Positions 38,401 through 48,700 of a stretch of 64,000 nucleotides of DNA are shown in pieces. The notes below the pieces were generated by a model. That model did no database searches, was not told where the DNA came from, and saw nothing but the letters and a program-made list of their open reading frames with translations. Position 1 is the stretch's first letter, and every line of letters begins with the position of its first letter. The position numbers and the translations under genes are program-made. The stretch is from positions 14,049,657 through 14,113,656 of the forward strand of contig QVOM02000090.1 of assembly GCA_003586115.2 (NCBI GenBank). Direction: 5' to 3'. Source of the DNA: Salvator merianae. Taxonomy: Eukaryota; Chordata; Lepidosauria; Squamata; Teiidae.

Positions 38401-40624
38401 AGGGAAAGGTGACTACATCCTGGGTTATTACAGCCACAGTAAAAGCACTATGGTGGGTGTCACGGAACCCTTCCAGGTAAGCCAGCGAAAGGATGCTTTT
38501 GAAAAAGGCTTCTCAAGCAACAGGGAGCTATTTATCCAGCTGAAATTCAGATCAGAGTCAGGGAGTTAAAAGGGGCCTTTTCAGTCTCCACGGCCACTTC
38601 TGAATAGGGGCCTTTGCAGAAGTTTTCAGAAGTGAAATGCTTGATCCTTTCTGCCAGAGCAGCCGTCTGGACCTCTTGTTTGCAGTGGGGAGCAAACCCC
38701 AGCATCACCTGTTCCATGGCGGGGGGAGAGATCTTGGGTCACGCCGTGCCTCTGAGCGCTCTTGGATCTCAAGAGAATTAAAGCTTGGAAACAGTGGAGA
38801 GTCTTTGCCGTCCTCTGCTAATTGTGATTGTCGCAAGCTGCTCTGAGCCACGTAGAGGTAGAGTCTTTACTCCTATAAGGCTCTGCAATTTGGTTTCCAC
38901 AAGCCACCAGGAGTAAGTTAGGGAAGCAATTGCCACTCATGGACGGCCGTGGCTCCAGAGAACCATTTAGGCCCAGAGGTACCACGGACAGGCCCCCAGG
39001 TCGGCCCACTGCCTTGTTTGCTACTAGTCACAGGCCGCACGCTTGGCAAAATCTCCTCTCGCATTGTATTTTTATTTGTTTGTTTATTTGCTTATTTAAT
39101 TTTACTTGCAAATCCTACTCCACTCTCTCCCCCTCCCCCTCCTGTCACCTTCTCCAGGGAGACATTCCACTAATCAGAAACCTTTCCTTTTCTACTGGAA
39201 GATCATATTTAAAGTATCATTTCATTCTTTGTTCTCCCTTTTTTGTTTCACATATTCTGTTACCTTCCTCAAGTCATTCCCAGCCTCATTGCTGCTATTT
39301 GTCCCTCTTAAGGCTTTCTTTGTTCGAACAGCAAATCAAATTTTAACTGATCAGCAATATAATGGAACCATCTTTCTAATGTCTAAGTAGATGGTTTCTC
39401 CCAACCACGAGCCAACCCTGTGCAGCTAAGATCAATTGTTTTACTGTCTGTTCACACATTGTGCCAAGCTGCTGTTTGGTTTAGCTGCTGCAACTGCAGC
39501 AAACCGGTTCCAGCTGCAACGAACCAACTGAATCACCAAAACTGGGGAAACCGCAGCTCGGAATGACACAAAGGTAAAACACACAAAGCCTTTCCTCCAG
39601 CTGGGGTAGCAAGGGCAATAGAACAGCAGTTCAGGATGCATTTTATAAAGAAATCCTTGCTGTCTAGGAATGCCAAGCTCACATAAGAGCCTGTGCATTT
39701 TTATCACCAGGTTTTGTCCAGGGTGCACACTTCTGAAGCAAGCAACACTAAAATCTTTTAGGGTCAACTTTCCCTAAAGTTCACCTTTTTATAGAAGTAT
39801 ATAGTTGCTAAGAGAGCTACATGACAAAATCCAGAAAAATGCAAATTTCAGTTCCTGCACCAGTTAGGAAAATAGAAATTTCGTAAATTTGCAATTCATG
39901 AACGAATTTGCAATTTAGGAACAAATTCATTGCTGGACTTCAGATGGGTGAAGCCACCATGCCTCATCAAGTTTTGACTCCTACTTTTCCTGCTGCCTTG
40001 ATTTAGATCTTGCTGCCCACCTTAGATCAGACCAGCAGCCCCACCGACAGTTCCAACAGCACCTCCGAGGAGGAGGACGACAGCACCCTGGTTCTCCTTG
40101 GGCCCAAGTCCCGCAGCCCAAGCCCAGGAAAGATGAACCGGCGCCGAAGCCGCAGCCCCAGCTTGGCCAAGTTTCAGGGGCTAATGCTGGGATCGTTGAG
40201 CCGGGATCAGGGCACCAGCCGCAGCCCCTCCCCTCAAGGCCGCCGTGGGAGCAGCCTCCTAAAAAACGAGATTCCCAGCATCCAACTCTCCAAGGAGAGC
40301 CCTCGCCATCGTTCCAAGTCACGTGAACAGCCGCAGAGCTCTGAGGGCGGCCCTAGCAGCTTCCAGTTCCAAGCCGCCTGGCGCTTTGATGAAAACCCCC
40401 TGGCGCGGGCCGATCCCCGCAACCTTGGCCTGTTGCCAGCTGTGCGCCTGGAGACCCTCGATCAAGTCATGAGCCACCGGCGGGACAGCGCTGACCAGGG
40501 CCAGTCTTCTCGCAGAATGAGTCCTACCAGCCCCACAGCCGCGCTGGCCACGCTCTTCAGTACCTCCCCTAAGGAAGGAGAGTCCCAGGACCCCAACAAG
40601 AACGGCCGTGACACGGGACACTGA
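20728..40624 (+). CDS. INPP5J: Inositol polyphosphate 5-phosphatase J (PIPP), complete 13-exon gene
   Basis: INPP5J removes the 5-phosphate from PI(4,5)P2, PI(3,4,5)P3 and soluble inositol phosphates at membranes and ruffles, and so limits PI3K/AKT signalling. Thirteen coding exons join in frame to 933 residues; human has 1006. Residues 1-315 are a low-complexity Ser/Pro-rich arm. The catalytic domain runs from about 316 to 621, with [10 protein letters not shown] (321-330), QEVN (355-358), WFGDLNFR (491-498) and PAWTDRIL (567-574), the hallmark 5-phosphatase motifs. A SKICH domain follows (about 622-728). The tail (729-933) has several SRSPSP and RSRSPS motifs, typical of 14-3-3 or SH3 partners. 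All catalytic residues of these motifs are kept. It lies between SELENOM and PLA2G3 as in human. Confidence 0.95.
20836..25038 (+). other. INPP5J intron 1
   Basis: GC-rich at its start (to about 22.5 kb), then mixed sequence with the full-length inverted-repeat element at 24078-24421. Long open frames here follow the high GC and are not supported as genes. Confidence 0.65.
24078..24421. mobile_element. Inverted-repeat element, family A (full copy)
   Basis: It starts TAGGGATGTGCACAAAAAAA and ends TTTGCACATTCCTA, terminal inverted repeats of about 14 bp. It is flanked by CTGAAC and CTGAAG, a near-perfect 6-bp target duplication. The interior is AT-rich with repeated TCGAAAATT/TTTTCGA words and has no coding capacity. 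This is consistent with a non-autonomous DNA transposon (MITE). Confidence 0.75.
25039..25877 (+). CDS. INPP5J: INPP5J exon 2 (Ser/Pro-rich arm with tandem repeat)
   Basis: The acceptor is CCTCCCAG. Its 279 codons plus 2 bases start [16 protein letters not shown] and end in NEF plus CG, which completes Arg with exon 3. It holds three R-x-QP-E/D-GS motifs (residues 82, 114, 143) and a 23-residue tandem repeat (residues 220-288). The donor is CG/GTGAGC. Confidence 0.9.
26340..26424. repeat. (GATA)n microsatellite with GGAT border
   Basis: A GATG/GGAT-rich stretch (about 26275-26350) runs into about 15 pure GATA units in INPP5J intron 2. Confidence 0.95.
26997..27107 (+). CDS. INPP5J: INPP5J exon 3
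   Basis: The acceptor is CTCGCAG and the donor is GG/GTAAGA. It encodes [14 protein letters not shown]...DMIAIG, the first strand of the phosphatase domain. Confidence 0.95.
27108..30232 (+). other. INPP5J intron 3
   Basis: A 3.1-kb intron. It shows no exon or recognised element, although its middle (27.4-28.4 kb) is AT-rich with no strong ORF and may be an old LINE remnant. Confidence 0.5.
30233..30341 (+). CDS. INPP5J: INPP5J exon 4
   Basis: The acceptor is CTTTGTAG and the donor is CTG/GTAAGC. It encodes [16 protein letters not shown]...FNFVL, with the catalytic-site Glu of QEVN. Confidence 0.95.
30694..30810 (+). CDS. INPP5J: INPP5J exon 5
   Basis: The acceptor is GTCCTAG and the donor is TGG/GTGAGT. 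Its 39 codons start [19 protein letters not shown] and end GLGGYW. Confidence 0.95.
30902..31077 (+). CDS. INPP5J: INPP5J exon 6
   Basis: The acceptor is CGCTGCAG and the donor is GA/GTAAGT. It starts [16 protein letters not shown] and includes [15 protein letters not shown], both catalytic-domain signatures. Confidence 0.95.
31078..32904 (+). other. INPP5J intron 6
   Basis: A 1.8-kb intron with a SINE-like stretch near 31345-31445 (GAGACTGAACCTGTGACTTC) and GC-rich unique sequence at 31.7-32.1 kb. No extra exon is supported. Confidence 0.5.
32905..33016 (+). CDS. INPP5J: INPP5J exon 7 (WFGDLNFR)
   Basis: The acceptor is CCTACCAG and the donor is CAG/GTAGGA. It carries [12 protein letters not shown], the first hallmark 5-phosphatase motif with Asp and Asn of the active site. 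Confidence 0.96.
33017..34584 (+). other. INPP5J intron 7
   Basis: A 1.6-kb intron without recognised elements or exon signals. An AATAAATAAATG tract near 34186 is a short AT run. Confidence 0.5.
34585..34694 (+). CDS. INPP5J: INPP5J exon 8
   Basis: The acceptor is CTTGTGCAG and the donor is AG/GTAGGA. It encodes [20 protein letters not shown]...PTFKFDVG. Confidence 0.95.
34695..35196 (+). other. INPP5J intron 8
   Basis: Unique sequence with a short direct repeat near 35005-35035 (TTTGGCAGTGTCTCCTG twice). No exon seen. Confidence 0.5.
35197..35377 (+). CDS. INPP5J: INPP5J exon 9 (PAWTDRIL)
   Basis: The acceptor is CCTCCCAG and the donor is CAG/GTGGGT. It encodes [16 protein letters not shown], the second hallmark motif, and [11 protein letters not shown], which closes the catalytic domain. 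Confidence 0.96.
35494..35631 (+). CDS. INPP5J: INPP5J exon 10 (SKICH start)
   Basis: The acceptor is TCTGGCAG and the donor is CGG/GTAAGA. Its 46 codons include [20 protein letters not shown] and [10 protein letters not shown], the start of the SKICH membrane-targeting domain. Confidence 0.95.
35632..37540 (+). other. INPP5J intron 10
   Basis: A 1.9-kb intron with an impure GT microsatellite (36670-36726) and a CA run (37129-37145). No exon seen. Confidence 0.55.
36670..36726. repeat. Impure (GT)n / (GC)n microsatellite
   Basis: GT units interrupted by GC, ending in a GCGCGCGCGC stretch that could form Z-DNA. Confidence 0.9.
37541..37618 (+). CDS. INPP5J: INPP5J exon 11
   Basis: The acceptor is CTCCCCAG and the donor is CAG/GTATGG. 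It encodes [16 protein letters not shown], the SKICH core. Confidence 0.95.
37619..38371 (+). other. INPP5J intron 11 with two repeats
   Basis: Contains an inverted repeat of family S4 (37815-37975: TCCTCCAGATGTTTCTAAGC...AACAGCTGGAGGATC) and a SINE-like copy of family S3 (about 38060-38190). No extra exon. Confidence 0.6.
38060..38190. mobile_element. SINE-like element (family S3, copy 1)
   Basis: Contains GTGGTTTGCCATTGCCTACT, then GGGGATCAAACTGGCAACCC and CTACCACTGAGCTACAGCCCC, a tRNA-derived head in reverse orientation. A second copy is near 54625-54740. Confidence 0.6.
38372..38476 (+). CDS. INPP5J: INPP5J exon 12
   Basis: The acceptor is ACTTTCAG and the donor is CAG/GTAAGC. It encodes [20 protein letters not shown], the end of SKICH. 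Confidence 0.94.
38477..40006 (+). other. INPP5J intron 12
   Basis: A 1.5-kb intron. The AT-rich stretch near 39830-39930 has CAAATTTGC/AATTTGC words like the inverted-repeat elements, and could be a decayed copy. No exon. Confidence 0.5.
40007..40624 (+). CDS. INPP5J: INPP5J exon 13 (Ser/Arg/Pro-rich tail)
   Basis: The acceptor is TGATTTAG. Its 205 codons run to TGA at 40622-40624. They start [19 protein letters not shown], include an EEEDDST acidic patch, and carry [17 protein letters not shown] and SRSPSPQ. The C-terminal part matches human in the LGLLPAxRLET segment. Confidence 0.94.
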   Translation: MLLPTLDQTSSPTDSSNSTSEEEDDSTLVLLGPKSRSPSPGKMNRRRSRSPSLAKFQGLMLGSLSRDQGTSRSPSPQGRRGSSLLKNEIPSIQLSKESPRHRSKSREQPQSSEGGPSSFQFQAAWRFDENPLARADPRNLGLLPAVRLETLDQVMSHRRDSADQGQSSRRMSPTSPTAALATLFSTSPKEGESQDPNKNGRDTGH

Positions 40625-41640
40625 GGGGCAGAGCGAGCCCCGTGAAGCCATCCTGTGTAGCGAGCTTGCCGTGTTCCTCCCCGTGTCCTGCCAGCGCTCC
40701 ACTCTGTGTGTCTCTCTTTCTCATGGCGTGACATTAGACCCAGGTAAGGGGCCACCTGACTCCGTGTGCTTGACAGTTTGACCCCCTTCCCTCCTTGGGG
40801 GCTGAGTGTTGTGGGCAAAGGGATTCCGCCCGTACAACTCCCCAAACCCTTGCTCGGCGAGGGCTCCCCTGCCTACCAAACATCTGAGTTGGGTGCCAAG
40901 ACAGAGGCATCTCCCGCTCCTTCGAGCTCCATCTCTGCTCTTGTGCCACAGTGTTGTGATGATGGAAAACCGCTTTCCCCTTCAGACCCAACACGTGAAG
41001 ACGACGGCTCAGTAGGACAGGACCAGCAGCTGCTGCAGAGGCAGCATGCTCTAGAACCTTCCCTCCACCTTACGTTTGGGGCGGGGCGCGAAATTCCCCA
41101 CCTTAGCCCAGCACTAAGCGTCACACTGGTTGATGGAGACAAAAGCAGATTGGAAGAGGGGACGTATAAGGCTGACTTACTCCTGCAAGGCTGGATCGGG
41201 CCTACTATGGATCTCCTGTTTGCGGTTGACACTCAGCATTGGCCTCCTTCAGCGGCCAAAGGCCAAGGAACAGGGGAGTTGCAACCAGCTGACATTTTTT
41301 TCCCGAAGGAAGGAGGCAAATTCAAAACAAGAGAGGAAACCATGGAGATTGAAGAAGCAGAAATCTGTCTGTTCTGCTGGAAGAGCTCTAAGCTGGAGGA
41401 GGAAAAACCTAAAAGGAAACTGAGGGACGGTTGGGTTCCCTGGGTAGGACTTAACCAAGGTGCCTTGGAACCAAGAATGAAGAAAACTCATGTGGGGATT
41501 GGGGGAAGGGCAGGAGGGGAGCTGGTTTCCCCCAAGACAGATCAATGACCTTCGCTGGGACGAGTTCAGAGTTGATACAATCTGTCCTACCTCTCTTTCC
41601 CCCACCCATCCTCTCCAATAAATCATCTACAAAGCTAAAC
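40625..41640 (+). other. INPP5J: INPP5J 3' untranslated region
   Basis: From the stop to just past AATAAA at 41617-41622. A strong donor-like CAG/GTAAGG sits at 40743/40744. An open frame of 260 codons at 40766-41548 is in the same register as exon 13 but separated from it by several stops. Confidence 0.6.
41617..41622 (+). terminator. INPP5J: INPP5J poly(A) signal
   Basis: First canonical AATAAA after the INPP5J stop, about 1 kb downstream. A second is at 41895-41900. Confidence 0.7.
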
Positions 41641-41870
41641 CAAGGTGACCGTGCTGCATCTGTTTGCCAGGGAGAGTCCAGCCGAAATCACTTGCAGTCG
41701 GAATAGGAAGCTGACCTTTTGCGCTCCTTAGTTTGCTAAGGAGACTGTCATCCCTCTAAGGTAGATTTCAGTTTCCTTGGCCCTAGGTTGGTAGAGGTCA
41801 TAAAGCATCGGCGATCCATTGTATAAGAAGGAAATGCATTACCATCATCATCATCGTTATTGTTACATCC

Positions 41871-41876
41871 TTTATT
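41871..41876 (-). terminator. PLA2G3: PLA2G3 poly(A) signal
   Basis: AATAAA on the minus strand (TTTATT on the plus strand), about 640 nt past the PLA2G3 stop. The INPP5J and PLA2G3 ends converge here. Confidence 0.6.
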
Positions 41877-42513
41877 GCTCCAATGAGACTCCACAATAAA
41901 TTATAAACATGGTGTAGAATACTTGTGCTGCCCTCTAGGGGCCCCACAGTGTCCTTCAGTTTGTGGCAAGAGCTTTCTCCAGAACAATTCCAGGGAGGGA
42001 CCACACCTGAGCTGCCTCCTGCAGCCACGAGGAACCACGCGGTCTGTCTTCTTCAGCAGCCTCTTCCAGGCCTTTGCCTGTCACTGGGCAAGTACCCAGA
42101 CACTCTCAAGGCTCTCAGAGAGGCTAGAGTTTAGCAGTTGTTGGATGGAAGAGCTAACAGAAGTGGTTTCTGAGGTTTGTGCACTGCATGCCATGAGAAA
42201 AGGCCAGCCTTCCTCACCTTACACATAGCCAACTTTGAACTTCCACCAGCGCTGTTTGTTGCCTTTACCTCAGGGCTCACCTTCCATCTGGAAAGGCAGG
42301 GAGGCGACACAAGGGCCTCCCGCCTTCTTGGAAGTGAGTACTCCTATGGGCGGGCATCCAGGGAAAAACCAGAGGCAGCCCTGAAGATTACCCCAGGCCC
42401 TGGGCCTAGTTCCACCCGGAAAGCTCCCTTCTGTCCAGTCAGAGCCTGGCTTGGCTGGACTCAGTCTCCAGTGCCTGGCCTCCATATGGCCTCGTAGGAA
42501 AGCCTCCTTTGCC

Positions 42514-42703
42514 TCAGTGGGGCACAGCCTGGTGGCGGGCAGCCTTTACCAGTTGTCTACACTTGTGAAACAGACGGAGAGGCCTGTCCCGGGCAGTCCG
42601 GTCCTGCCGCTTCACCTTCAGAGGAGTGCCCAGGTATTTCCGTGTCAGCCGGTTGGTGAGATGCCGAGCCGGACTGAGGATGGCTCTGCCGACGTCGATA
42701 CAA
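42514..42703 (-). CDS. PLA2G3: PLA2G3 exon 7 (C terminus)
   Basis: The acceptor is CCCTGCAG. It encodes [19 protein letters not shown]...[15 protein letters not shown] and ends in TGA at 42516-42514. It aligns by pattern with the last segment of human PLA2G3. Confidence 0.9.
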
Positions 42704-45700
42704 CTGCAGGGAAGAAAGAAACAGAGCCGGTGAGCCCAGGTGACATGCACTGCATGCTGTACCTGGAGGAAGAAAGGGCAGGAAAGGGGAAATTGAGCCC
42801 TTTGTGGTTTCCTGATGCAATATTCATGAAACAGAGGGACGAAGACCGAATAACTGGAAATCTGACAAAGGTTCCCATTTGTCTGAATTTTGCTCACAAC
42901 CTTTCAGTCGAATTTTCAAACACGAACTGAACCTCTCTAGTTAGGAAGCCTGCTGGGATTGATCCTGCACACTGCAAAAAAGTTTGCAAGGCTGCATCCG
43001 GACATCGCTTCCTTATTCCACTATATTTGGATATTCCTGCATAAAGCTTGGATGTTCCAGAATACCCGTGGTTTATTCCAGAATATTCAAATATAGCAAT
43101 ATAGGTAAGCAATGTCTGGATGCAGCCCAAGCCCTAAGGGATGATATCCCAAGTCCCGTTATTACACCAGCCTACCCCAGCAGCTTAGAGCTGATGGGAA
43201 TTGTAGTCCAAGGGAAGCCAGCTGTGAAGCTACAATGTCTGAGGGAGGGGAACTCACAACAGGCAGGGCTGAGGGTAGGGATTCAAATTCTTTCCCTTTT
43301 AGGACCCAGAGGCAGACTGTGTTTTAGACTTGAGCACAGCTTTTGCTAACCTAAGCTCATTCCTAGCTGTGTGAACTACATTTCCCAACAAGTCCTGCGG
43401 CTGGCCAAAAGCATCCGGAAGCTCCTAGCTTGACGAAGGCTACGCAAAGCAGCCCAATTCAGCAGAAGACAAAATTCTCTGCACACAGAAGCCACAGGAA
43501 CAATTACACGTCTCGGTATTTTTGCCTTCCCATACTACCATCTAGTGGCAAGAGGACACCACTTCTCCTGAACTGTGCAGAATCGGAGCCCGCTGAAGGA
43601 ACCTGGACCTATTTGGTGATGACAACACCAAACTCCCTGCAAGACTGGCCATTCTGTTTAGACAGATGGGGCATCCTGGTTCATCCACAGTGCTGCCCCT
43701 CTGACCCCCTGCTCTGCTCCCAGAAAGGTGGACCTCCTGTCCAGGATTCTGGAGAGTCAAAATACTGAGGAGCAGGTCAGCCATCGAGGATGAAAACAGC
43801 ATGAAAGCTGATCCACAAGGCAACCTATAAATCTGAAAACTTAAGAGGTCCGCTGTGTAATTTGTGAAATAATAGAATGTCCCAGCATGTGTGAACGGCT
43901 TGCTGCTGAACCCTAGGTAATGTGTTTTGCCTTTAAAAATCACTGGACCTAAGGCAGTGCCTAGACAGTGCCCAGTGGAGTGGGGAGCTGGACTTTGCTT
44001 CCAGTGAGATTTCAGGGCAGGTCTGGTCCCGCTGCGTCCCTCTAGATGTTGCTGAGTTACAACTCCTGTCCTTCCTTGCCCATGGCTGGGGCTTAGTCGG
44101 GGTGTAGTTTAGCAGCATCTGGAAGGAGCTTCATCTGGCAGCCTTACCTGGCCTCAGCTCTTAAGCAGATGCAGATCTAGCATGCTACCCTTCACTGGAT
44201 CCAGGGAGCCCCTGGGAGGGGGGCGAATACAGGGGCTTTGTTTGCAAGGCAGGGCAGTTGCTGCTGCTGAGTTGTAGAAATGGATGTCTGCTTGGGTGCC
44301 GGTGAACTCGGACAAAGGCATGTCATGCTGGGCGGGGCTTGCAAGAGTCTGTGTTTGACAGGGAGCGACTGTGTGTTCCATTCTCTGCAGCAGGGCAGCA
44401 GCAGGAACAAAATGCCCTGAACAAGATCACAGGCAACATCCCCCCCCTCCCCATCCAGCACTATTGCACTTACTTTGGCTGCTCTGTTTCTCCCTCCGTG
44501 CAGCCTGGGGGCGGCTGCAGAATGAAACAGGAAGAAGAGACATAGTCAGAGAGGATCTCTCCTTCCACCTCATTTGGGCCCTTCGTCCTCCGCAGGAACC
44601 GGGCCAGCCTGTAGAGAGAAGTGAACAGCATCTCAGATTGTGAGCTGGCATCCGGCTGCCAATCTAAGCCTAATACTGCCCTCCTGCTGGCAGAACATAG
44701 GGAGCCGCGTGAAAGGCAACTTCCTGTAGCAAGGTGTGTGAGGGTCACCAGCATTTCAGGGAAGTGTTGGAAGAGGACCCCTTTCCTAAACCTCTGGAGA
44801 TCCAGGACAACTATTGTTGACAATACTTCACTAGGTGTTCAGACTTTCTGCGTTCCTTTGAAATGCACCTTGAAATACTCCCTTCCCACCCTCCTGTGTC
44901 TGCTCACAGCAGTGAGTTGCAGCCTCACCTGCGGGTACAGTTGCAGTGGAAGAGGGTGCGGGAATCCATGTTGTGAAGCTGGTATTTCACCTCGCCAGGC
45001 TCAATCCTGTACGGACAGTGATCCAAGTGTCGGTAGCAGCTGCAGCTTCGGGATGGGACTAGGAAAACAAGAAGATAACAATGAAGAGGGAGCAGGAGGT
45101 CTGCAATGAAAATCCTCAATGGGACTATCTGCCCTTGCAAATCCTTAAAAGATCAGCAAGCCCCAGAATCCGATCCAGAGAGGTAGGGCTCTCCTAGTGT
45201 GTAAAGGCTCCACTTTGAGCTGAGACCCTCTCTTGATAATTTACTCAGAAGCCTAGAAGAACTTTCTCTATTGCCAAATTCTTGGCACTGGCAGTTAAAG
45301 TAAAGAAGAACGTAATGGATTCTAATGTACAGTCCACTTGGTTTGCTGTTTGATTGCTCTTGTACCATCCCAGTGCTGGTGTTAGCAACTGTACTTGAAT
45401 GTTTTGATACTTCATCTTAATTTATTTTTTTAAATGAGCAATAATAAAATTTTAATTTGATGTGGGCAAAAGCTTAAGCCCCTCCCCCCTCCATCCACAT
45501 GCTCTGATGAGGAAACCATTATATTTTCCCCTCCAGTTTCTGCATAAATAGGAAGAGCAAAATTCAGAACAGCTCCTTGAGCTGGTCTGCAACACTCATG
45601 ACTTTGGCTAAGGATCATGGAAACAGTAATGCAAAAAAGAGACACCTGGTTGCACGGAAGTTTAGCAAAGTCTAAATCTGACCTTCAGATGTAAGATAGG

Positions 45701-48700
45701 AGCTACTGCTAGTCCCAAATGCCACAAAGTTAATGATGCATTGGGCTAAGATAGATTTCCTTCTGACTGCAGTTTTGGGGCAGATACTGCCAAGCTCCAA
45801 AATGGAGCAGAAGTTCTGTTTCTGTCTCTTGAAAAAAAATGCTACCCTCACCAGTCACTCACCAATGTTGTCTGGTATGGTGGCTGCCCAGGATCCTACT
45901 GGAGTGGATGACGGCTTCCCCTGAACTGGGAGCCCTGCTCCTGTGGTGCGGCTTTGCTGGACATCTGAGGGATCCATTGGGACAGGTGTCACAGTCTTCA
46001 ACAAACCAGATTCTAGTGTAGGCACAGGGGTGGAGAGAATGGCAGATGTTCCTGGGCTTATAGACAGCTGGGAGTGTGCAATTGGATCCATTGTGGAGAC
46101 CAGAACTGGTGGAGTGTCAGAATTGTAAATCTCAGAACGTTCTAACTCCAGCTGTGGCTCCTCATTCACCTTTTGACCTGGGCGCTTCTGTTTCCTTCTG
46201 TGCTTTCGGCCCTGTTTCTGACCTTTTCCTTTTCGCCTCCCATGTTTTCTGGGAGCTACAGGAAGATTGGAGTTCTCATCCAATGGCAAGTTGGAGTGAT
46301 AACGGCTCTGTTCCACCAAGCGAGCCAAGGGCATGGGGCCATACTTCTTACACCTAGCAAGATAATGAAGCACGAGATTGCCATTTTGTCTTGTAGCCCA
46401 CCTCTTCCCCCAATACACTTTGAGCAAGACAACAGAAGTTTTGAATTCTACATATATTCTGAATACAATTTTAAATTTGAAGAGGAGATTGTAGGGTTAC
46501 TAAAATGAAAAAGACTGACCCAGGGTGATGAATCACATTTTTCTGCAATACCTCAGAATTCTTCCTTCATGAACAACCTCACTGGCTACCAAAGAAGTGG
46601 GCCAAACCAAAATAATTACATTTTTGTTACTCCGATTTTTGTAAAAAAACAAAACAAAACAAAAATTCTCTGTAATGACTCTGTACGTGCTCTTGCTTCT
46701 AAGATTCACGCCAACACAAAAAATATTTACTCCCAGTTCTGATGAGTGCAGCTGTAGCTGTATATCATCTATGAATGAACACAGTTGTACCTCTCCACTT
46801 GTTCCTGAACTATAACTCACAGGATTCTATATATCAGGAAGGCAGCAAGTTGAGCAACAGCAACAGATGCAGGGAAACTGTAGGGTCCTCTTTAACATGA
46901 GGATTCTGTTCTGGCAAGTCATTACTAAAAGCAAAACTTGAGTTAAGAGAATAATAGGCTTTTAATGTTAGGAAAACCATATTAAAGTGAAACAGGAACA
47001 CCTAATACTACTTAATAAAGAAACAAGGTCTGAATTAGTAGATTGTGTTGAATTGAAACAGCACAAACCAAAATTTCCTAAAATGAGTTCTTACATACAT
47101 CTAGGCTGGAAATGGAGACAATGGAACTGCAGTCATTCAGAATTACTGCACTTCAGGGGATCCCCACTCAAAAGAGAAATTGTGTAGACTTTGTTGTTCA
47201 AACCTGCTTGCATGCCAATTTCTAAAACATCCTTCAAATCCAAATAATTCCTGAATATTTGACTGATCCCCACTAAATAGCAACCCAAAAGTTTACAACA
47301 AGGGTGCTCTGCTGTGGCCCTCCATGTATTCCTCAGCTACATTTCTCATCATTCCATGTCCATGAGGAGACTGTGCAGCAAAAGATCACTCACCCGCCCC
47401 ACCAGTGCCACTCCACACAGTCATCTTCCTCCTCCAGAACAAAGCAAGGGATCTCGAGCAAGTTGAAGAAGCTGACACCAATGAAGTTGGAGATGGTGTC
47501 ATTCATTGACATCAAGCACTGCCGGAATCTGTTGAAAGAGGCAGAGGAAACAACAGAGATGAGAGGCATGGAAGTTACGGTATGCCATCTAGAACCTTAT
47601 AGCTGCAAGCATTTGGAATAAACACTCCATATGGAGAAGCTGGAAATGTCCTATACCATTTGCATTCTTACAAACTAGTTTACCCTATAGAACTAATATC
47701 AACTTTATTTGCATGTTACTGCTGGTGCACCTTTCCACTCTTCGCAAGGATAGTGTCAACCTTATTTGCACGTTGGCCGGCTGAAGTTTACTTGCACTTC
47801 ACGGCTGGTGCACCGTTCCACTCTTCGCAAGGATAGCGTTTACTTAATTTGCATGTTGGCCGGCTGAACTTTACTTGCACTTCACGGCTGGCGCGCCGTT
47901 CCACTCTTCGCAAGGATAGCGTCTACTTAATTTGCATGTTGGCCGGCTGAACTTTACTTGCACTTCACGGCTGGCGCGCCTTTCCACTCTTCGCAAGGAT
48001 AGCGTCTACTTTATTTGCATGTTGGCCGGCTGAACTTTACTTGCACTTCACGGCTGGTGCGCCTTTCCACTCTTCGCAAGGATAGCGTCTACTTTATTTG
48101 CATGTTGGCCGGCTGAACTTTACTTGCACTTCACGGCTGGTGCGCCTTTCCACTCTTCGCAAGGATAGCATCTACTTTATTTGCATGTTGGCCGGCTGAA
48201 CTTTACTTGCACTTCACGGCTGGTGCGCCTTTCCACTCTTCGCAGGGATAGCGTCTACTTTATTTGCATGTTGGCCGGCTGAACTTTACTTGCACTTCAC
48301 GGCTGGTGCGCCTTTCCACTCTTCTCAAGGATAGCGTCTACTTAATTTGCATGTTGGCCTGCTGAACTTTACTTGCACTTCACGGCTGGTGCGCCTTTCC
48401 ACTCTTCGCAAGGATAGCGTCTACTTTATTTGCATGTTGGCCGGCTGAACTTTACTTGCACTTCACGGCTGGTGCGCCTTTCCACTCTTCTCAAGGATAG
48501 CGTCTACTTAATTTGCATGTTGGCCGGCTGAACTTTACTTGCACTTCACGGCTGGTGCGCCTTTCCACTCTTCGCAAGGATAGCGTCTACTTTATTTGCA
48601 TGTTGGCCGGCTGAACTTTACTTGCACTTCACGGCTGGTGCGCCGTTCCACTCTTCGCAAGGATAGCGTCTACTTAATTTGCATGTTGGCCTGCTGAACT

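Larger units (their letters stand above)
42704..47393 (-). other. PLA2G3 introns 3-6
   Basis: Intron 6 (42704-44473) has TTGTAGTCC-type repeat pieces near 43200 and 44040-44110. Intron 4 (45059-45862) and intron 3 (46354-47393) are AT-rich and unremarkable. No extra exon was found. Confidence 0.55.
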
